From: DASPWW01 sp963841715
Lineage (GTDB): Bacteria > Actinomycetota > Thermoleophilia > Solirubrobacterales > 70-9
NCBI GenBank assembly: GCA_963841715.1
Contig: CAWJDP010000003.1
Location: forward strand, 310,001-374,000
Length of the DNA: 64,000 bases
Reading direction: 5' to 3'
Part shown: positions 59,649 through 64,000 of the stretch, one piece after another
Layout of the letters: the number at the start of each line of letters is the position of its first letter
How positions within the stretch are numbered: the stretch's first letter is position 1
Made by a program: the position numbers and the translations under genes
The notes under the pieces: generated by a model
Database searches by the model: none
What the model saw: the letters and a program-made list of their open reading frames with translations, nothing else
Told to the model about the DNA's origin: nothing

Positions 59649-60683
59649 CTAGAAGGAGAGCGGGACGTAGTCGCCCGGGAAACCCGACGGACCGAAGAAC
59701 CAGCTCTCGATCGCGAAGCGGGGATTGGGCATGCCCGGATCGGTTCCCGTCTGGTGCAGGAAGAGATCGTCGAAGAGCATCACGTCGCCGGGCTCGTAGA
59801 TCGGCCTCACGATCCCGGCCTCGCCGGCGGCCTCCTCGGCGACCGCGGGCGAGACGGCCCAGTCGAGGATCGCTCCCTCGGTCCCGGTCGGGACGAGGTG
59901 ATCGATCCGGCGCGGGACGATGTCGAGGCCCGGCGCCACATCGCCGCAGTGCGAGAGCGCGACCCAGACGTTGAGCGCGCGCACGTCGCCGAGGAAGGCG
60001 CCATCCTGGTGCCACCCGCCGGCGACCTTGGGGTCCGCCTTGCGCAGGGTGCACTTCTGAAGCGAGAGCGCGGGCGGCTCGCCGAGGTAGCCGTCGATCA
60101 CGCGCCGCAGCCCCACACGCTCGAAGGTGTCGAGCATCTCGAACATCAGCTTCGGCGAGTCGGCGGCGAGGACCCCGCCGGCCTCCTCGACCCAGGGCCG
60201 CTCGGTGAGCCCGGGGAAAGGCGGGTCGGGGTGGAACTCCTCGTAGTAGCCGTCGGTCTCGGGGCTGCCGTCCGGGTGCTCGGCGCGGGCGGCAAACGAG
60301 CGCTCGATCTCGTCCGCGAAGCCGAGCGCGGCATCGGGCTCGACGAGCCCGCGGATGAGGACGAAGCCGTCGCGCATCATCCCGGCGCGGACGATCTCCG
60401 GCGTCAGCCGGTCGGGGGTGATCTGGGGAAGCTCCGAGTTGCTCGGCAGCCCGGCGGTGTCCGGGGTCGGATCGCTGGGACTGCCGTCGGCGTCGTCGAG
60501 GAGCCGGGCGCCGAGCGCGTGGCGAAGGCGGAGGATGCGGCGCTCACGGTCGGAGTCGCGGCTCTCCCGGTTCGCCCGCGTGAGCTCGTCGATCTCCTCC
60601 GAAAGCTCGGCGGAGCTCGCCGTCGGGGCGCCCTCGGCGACGGCCGCGCCGTTGCCCGATCCCTTGCGCGAGCGGAAGATCAC
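59649..60683 (-). CDS. Phytanoyl-CoA dioxygenase-like Fe(II)/2-oxoglutarate enzyme 1
   Basis: The protein of about 344 residues has a PhyH-type double-stranded beta-helix: iron ligands in GGWHQDGAFLGDVRAL (His-x-Asp) and distal His in DDLFLHQTGTD, with PRFAIESWFFGPSGFPGDYV at the end. An N-terminal region of about 90 residues (GTG start, IFRSRKGSG, then acidic/helical) precedes it and is shared with the two paralogues downstream. PhyH relatives hydroxylate lipids, sugars or natural-product scaffolds. It is divergent from the methyltransferase gene. Confidence 0.88.
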   Translation of the reverse strand: MIFRSRKGSGNGAAVAEGAPTASSAELSEEIDELTRANRESRDSDRERRILRLRHALGARLLDDADGSPSDPTPDTAGLPSNSELPQITPDRLTPEIVRAGMMRDGFVLIRGLVEPDAALGFADEIERSFAARAEHPDGSPETDGYYEEFHPDPPFPGLTERPWVEEAGGVLAADSPKLMFEMLDTFERVGLRRVIDGYLGEPPALSLQKCTLRKADPKVAGGWHQDGAFLGDVRALNVWVALSHCGDVAPGLDIVPRRIDHLVPTGTEGAILDWAVSPAVAEEAAGEAGIVRPIYEPGDVMLFDDLFLHQTGTDPGMPNPRFAIESWFFGPSGFPGDYVPLSF

Positions 60684-60768
60684 GGCGTCTTGGTTTTGGG
60701 CCGGAAGAGCCTCAAGTCGGCGCCAAAGGTACCAGGCGCTATGTTCACGTCGACCGCTGCCCCAGACC

Positions 60769-61872
60769 GTGTCCCCTGACCCAAAATCCCCGCGCGAGAT
60801 CCGCGCCGCCACTCCCGGCCCCGGGGCCGAGGAGCTCCGCACGGCCTATCTCGAGCTGCTGAAGCTGTGCCTCTGCGACCTCGCCGGCGTGCAGACGAAG
60901 TCGGTTCTGATGCGCCTCGAGGGCGGGGTCGTAGCGCGCGAGACGACCGAGGAGGATATGCAGCTGCGCGCGGTCGGAAAGCACTGGCCCCTGCACGGGA
61001 TGTCGATGGCCGGGCTGAAGCGGCTCGACGACCTCCAGCACTGCGTCGAGTCCGTCGTCGCCGACGGGGTCGAGGGCGACGTGATCGAGGCCGGGGTGTG
61101 GCGCGGCGGCGCCTCGGCGCTGATGCGCGCGACGCTCGACTCGCTCGGCGACGAGCGGCTCGTCTGGCTCGCGGACTCGTTCCAGGGCTTCCCGAGGCCC
61201 GACGCCGAGCGGCTCGCGAGCGAGCGCGGGCTCGACCTCAGCGGGCTCGACTTCCTCGCCGCCTCGCTCGACGAGGTCCAGGCAAACCTCAACCGGCTCG
61301 GCCTCGACCGCGGCGTCCGCTGGGTCCCGGGGTTCTTCGAGGAGACGATGCCGGGCCTGCGCGGCCGCGGGTGGGCGATCGTCCGCCTCGACGGCGACAC
61401 CTACGACTCCACACGCGCCGCGATCGATGCCCTGTACCCGACGCTGTCGGCGGGCGGCTACCTGATCGTCGACGACTACCAACTCGTCCCCGAGTGCCGG
61501 CGCGCGGTCGACGAGTACCGCACCGAGCACGGAATCGACGAGCCGATCGAGATCGTCGACTGGGTGTGCGTGCGGTGGCGGCGCGGGTCAGAGCCCGAGG
61601 CCGCGACCGATGCTGCCGAGCCGAGCCTGCCCGAGGCCTCGCCCGAGGCGGTCGAGCGCGGCCCGACACGGCCGGTGCCGAGCGAGCGCGAGCTCGAGCT
61701 CCAGGCCCAGCTCGCGGTTCTGCACGAGCGCGTGACGACGAGCGACTCCGAGGCCCCGACCGAGCGCGAGCTGGAGCTCGAGCGCGAGGTCGCGGTGCTG
61801 ACCGACCGCCTCCGCCACGCCGAGCTCGACATGGCGATGCTGCGCGACGCCCGCGCCGGCGACCGCGACTGA
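60769..61872 (+). CDS. TylF/MycF-type sugar O-methyltransferase with coiled-coil tail
   Basis: The 367-residue protein has a SAM-dependent macrocin-type O-methyltransferase domain. The SAM motif is GDVIEAGVWRGGASALMRAT (about 103-122) and the metal-binding segment VRLDGDTYDSTRAAIDALYP with catalytic Asp residues; LVWLADSFQGFPRPD and GGYLIVDDYQLVPECRRAVD are further family blocks. Such enzymes methylate deoxysugar hydroxyls in macrolides or surface glycans. A C-terminal extension of about 95 residues (ERELELQAQLAVLHERVTTS) is a charged coiled coil, unusual in the family. The GTG start is at 60769. Confidence 0.88.
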   Translation: MSPDPKSPREIRAATPGPGAEELRTAYLELLKLCLCDLAGVQTKSVLMRLEGGVVARETTEEDMQLRAVGKHWPLHGMSMAGLKRLDDLQHCVESVVADGVEGDVIEAGVWRGGASALMRATLDSLGDERLVWLADSFQGFPRPDAERLASERGLDLSGLDFLAASLDEVQANLNRLGLDRGVRWVPGFFEETMPGLRGRGWAIVRLDGDTYDSTRAAIDALYPTLSAGGYLIVDDYQLVPECRRAVDEYRTEHGIDEPIEIVDWVCVRWRRGSEPEAATDAAEPSLPEASPEAVERGPTRPVPSERELELQAQLAVLHERVTTSDSEAPTERELELEREVAVLTDRLRHAELDMAMLRDARAGDRD

Positions 61873-61890
61873 CGCGCCCGGGCTCCCGGC

Positions 61891-62931
61891 TCAGAACGCG
61901 ATCGGCACGTAGTCCCCGGGGAAGCCGGAAGGCCCGAAGAACCAGCTCTCGATCGCGTAGCGCGTGCCGGTCATCCGGTCCTCGACGCCGCTTGTGTGCA
62001 GCATCAGGTGGTCGAAGAACAGCGCGTCGCCCGGCTCGAACACCGGGCTCACGATCCCGTTCTCCCCCGCGGCCTCCTCGACGAGCCCGCGGCCGACCGA
62101 CCAGTCGTAGGCCGCGCCCTCGGTCCCGGTGGGGACGACGTGCTCGAGCCTGCGCGGGACGATGTCGAGCCCCGGCGCGTCCTCGCCACAGTCGGACAGC
62201 GCCAGCCACAGGTTGAGCGCCCGGACGTCGCCCATGAAGGCGCCGTCCTGGTGCCAGATCACCTCGGTGTCGGGGGTCGCGCGGCGGAGGGTGCTCTTGT
62301 TGACCGAGATCGCGGCGCGCTCGCCGAGGTAGCCGGCGATCACCTGGCGTAGGCCAGCCCGCTCGCACATGTCGAGAAGGTCGAACATCACCCGCGGCGA
62401 GTCGGCTGCCCAGACGCCGCCGGCGTTTGAAACCCACTGGCGCTCGACGAGCGTGTACGGCGGGTCGGGCACGAACTCCTCGTAGTATCCCTCGCGCGCT
62501 TGGCGGCCGGCGGACTCGGCGTCGCGCGCGTCGAACACGCGCTGGAGCTCGCCGGCGAGCGCCCGCGCCTCGTCGCGGTCGACGAGCCCGCGGACCAGCA
62601 GGCACCCGTCGCGAAGGATCCCGGCGCGAATCAGCTCCGGGGTCAGCTCCTCGGGGGAGACGTCCGGGAGGCCCGAGCCCGGGTCCGGGAGCGCGTTGGA
62701 GGGGTCGGGCTGGGGCGGCTTCGCGCGGCCCTCGTCGACGAGCTGGGCGCCGACGGCGTGGCGCAGCCGCATCAGCCGCCGCTCTGCAGCGGGGTCGTGG
62801 CGGTCGCGGTCGGCCTCGGTGAGGGCACCGATCTCCTCGTCGAGCGACGCGACGCTGCGGCCCTCGATCGGCTCCGGGGCCTCGGCGACGGCCGCGTCCG
62901 GCGCGGCGTGCTTGCGCGAGCGGAAGATCAT
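61891..62931 (-). CDS. Phytanoyl-CoA dioxygenase-like enzyme 2
   Basis: The 346-residue paralogue has the iron motif VIWHQDGAFMGDVRALNLWL (His-x-Asp) and the distal His in FFDHLMLHTSGVED, ending FFGPSGFPGDYVPIAF. Its N-terminal about 85 residues begin MIFRSRKHAAPDAAVAEAPE, the same IFRSRK start as enzyme 1, followed by LMRLRHAVGAQLVDEG. It is convergent with the methyltransferase gene across 18 bases and lies 10 bases downstream of enzyme 3. The three are likely to modify the same class of product at different sites. Confidence 0.88.
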   Translation of the reverse strand: MIFRSRKHAAPDAAVAEAPEPIEGRSVASLDEEIGALTEADRDRHDPAAERRLMRLRHAVGAQLVDEGRAKPPQPDPSNALPDPGSGLPDVSPEELTPELIRAGILRDGCLLVRGLVDRDEARALAGELQRVFDARDAESAGRQAREGYYEEFVPDPPYTLVERQWVSNAGGVWAADSPRVMFDLLDMCERAGLRQVIAGYLGERAAISVNKSTLRRATPDTEVIWHQDGAFMGDVRALNLWLALSDCGEDAPGLDIVPRRLEHVVPTGTEGAAYDWSVGRGLVEEAAGENGIVSPVFEPGDALFFDHLMLHTSGVEDRMTGTRYAIESWFFGPSGFPGDYVPIAF

Positions 62932-62941
62932 CGCCGCGGGC

Positions 62942-63946
62942 TCAGAACGCCATCGGCGCGTAGTTTTCGGGGAACCCCGAGGGACCGAAGAACCAGCTCT
63001 CGACCGCGTACCGGGGCTTAGTCATCGCTGTGTCCGACGCCGTCTTGTGCAGGAAGAGGTCGTCGAACAGCATCACGTCGCCGGGCTCGAACAGCGGCCG
63101 CACGACGCCGCGCTCGCCGGCCTCCTCGGCGACGACGTTCGGGGACACCGCGAGCTCGTGGAGGGCGCCGTGCGTCCCGAGGGGAACGAGGTGATCGATG
63201 CGGCGCGGGACGATGTCGAGGCCGGGCGCGTCCTCGCCGCAGTCGGAGAGCGAGAGCCAGACGTTGAGCGTGCGCACGTCGCGCATGAACGCCCCGTCCT
63301 GGTGCCACTCCCCCGCGACCTCGGGCTCGGCCTTGCGCAGCGTGCACTTCTGGAGCGAGAGCGCCGGCTGCTCGCCGAGGTAGTCGCCGATCACGCGCCG
63401 GAGCCCCGAGCGCTCGAACATCTCGAGCATCTCGAACATCAGCCGCGGCGAGTCGGCGGCCATCACGCCGCCGGTCATCCCGACCCAGGTCCGCTCGTCG
63501 GTCATCGCCGGGAACGGAGGGTCGGGCACGAACGGCTCGTAGTAGCCGTCGGTCTCGGGGCCGCCGTCCGGGTGCTGCTCGCGTGCGGCCACCGAGGCGT
63601 CGATCTGGTGCGCGAACGCCTCGGCGCTGTCGCGGTCGACGAGCCCGCGGACGAGCAGAAAACCGTCGCGAAGCACGCCCGCGCGCAAAAGCTCGGCGCT
63701 GAGCTCGCCGGGTCCGACCTCGGCCAGCCGCGAGCCGTTCGGCAGCGCAGCCGCATCGGAGGCGGCGTACTCCGGACCCTCGTCGGGCTCGCGAAGCATT
63801 TGGCATCCGAGCGTGTGGCGGAGCCGCATGATCCGCCGCTCTCGCTCGCGATCCGGCTGCTCGCGGTTCTCGGCGCAGAGCCGATCGATTTCCTCGCTCA
63901 ACTCGGCGGCGTCCGGTACCGCGGTCGAGCGCCTTGGCCACCTCAA
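62942..63946 (-). CDS. Phytanoyl-CoA dioxygenase-like enzyme 3
   Basis: The protein of about 334 residues has GEWHQDGAFMRDVRTLNVWL (iron His and Asp) and DDLFLHKTASDTAMTKPRYA (distal His), closing FFGPSGFPENYAPMAF. It is closest to enzyme 1 (shared DGYYEPFVPDPPFP, LSLQKCTLRKAEPEVAG). The proposed start is a TTG at 63946 and lacks the IFRSRK block, so the N-terminus may be wrong or altered by a frameshift. The bases after it to the window end show nothing else. Confidence 0.85.
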   Translation of the reverse strand: MRWPRRSTAVPDAAELSEEIDRLCAENREQPDRERERRIMRLRHTLGCQMLREPDEGPEYAASDAAALPNGSRLAEVGPGELSAELLRAGVLRDGFLLVRGLVDRDSAEAFAHQIDASVAAREQHPDGGPETDGYYEPFVPDPPFPAMTDERTWVGMTGGVMAADSPRLMFEMLEMFERSGLRRVIGDYLGEQPALSLQKCTLRKAEPEVAGEWHQDGAFMRDVRTLNVWLSLSDCGEDAPGLDIVPRRIDHLVPLGTHGALHELAVSPNVVAEEAGERGVVRPLFEPGDVMLFDDLFLHKTASDTAMTKPRYAVESWFFGPSGFPENYAPMAF

Positions 63947-64000
63947 CGTGTGATCACCTCAGCTGCGAAAAATGGACCGCGGGAACGCTACCAGCAGCCC

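Overview
The window looks like chromosomal DNA from a very GC-rich actinobacterium. The closest fit by style is the Thermoleophilia/Solirubrobacterales: G/C third positions, many GTG and TTG starts, secreted proteins with Ala- or Lys-rich tails, TMEM175 and TrpB2 genes, and multidomain kinase-ATPase-cyclase regulators. The taxonomic placement is inference. There are two complete tRNA-Ser genes and no rRNA, CRISPR array or intact mobile element.

Layout. 0-3.9 kb: a DHA2-type drug exporter, wrecked gene remnants, and a duplicated tRNA-Ser 3' half that brackets a 0.6 kb insert with a SnoaL-like gene. 3.9-10.4 kb: two tandem secreted YWTD beta-propeller proteins, YtoQ, a TrpB2-type tryptophan synthase beta chain and two secreted proteins of unknown function. 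10.6-27.5 kb is the metabolic core. It holds moaB, moaC and a moaD-moaE fusion for molybdopterin synthesis, a HTH-TOBE oxyanion regulator, a tungstate/molybdate ABC transporter (TupABC type), and a long minus-strand operon for aerobic CO dehydrogenase. That operon carries coxG, five tandem small single-pass membrane proteins, coxM-coxS-coxL (form I, AYRCSFR active-site motif), a CoxE-like VWA protein, a 68-aa Cys/His protein, a stand-alone CoxL-derived domain, an XdhC-YHS fusion, a MocA-type cytidylyltransferase, a CoxD-type AAA ATPase and a second XdhC/CoxI protein. Transport, cofactor synthesis, cofactor maturation, enzyme and membrane coupling therefore lie side by side.

27.6-50.1 kb is mixed housekeeping and accessory DNA: YceI, a secreted glycoside hydrolase, a GMC oxidoreductase, TMEM175, TadA, a subtilisin, a universal stress protein, an MBL-fold hydrolase, a 1450-aa zinc ribbon-kinase-AAA-TPR-cyclase regulator, cyclophilin, a lipoprotein amidase, a TetR regulator, a secreted alpha/beta hydrolase, a PucR regulator, threonine dehydratase, RidA and a cytochrome P450. 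Two near-perfect palindromes with 11-bp arms lie upstream of the hydrolase and the P450.

50.1-63.9 kb is a cell-surface glycan or secondary-metabolite cluster: a GT2 glycosyltransferase, two nucleotide-sugar epimerases, two pairs of paralogous polytopic membrane proteins, three phytanoyl-CoA-dioxygenase-like enzymes and a TylF/MycF-type O-methyltransferase. A 209-bp exact repeat between two of the membrane-protein genes looks like recent gene conversion.

Several otherwise well-conserved genes (coxS, coxL, one membrane glycosyltransferase-like gene) carry single-base frameshifts. Sequencing or assembly error should be excluded before calling them pseudogenes.
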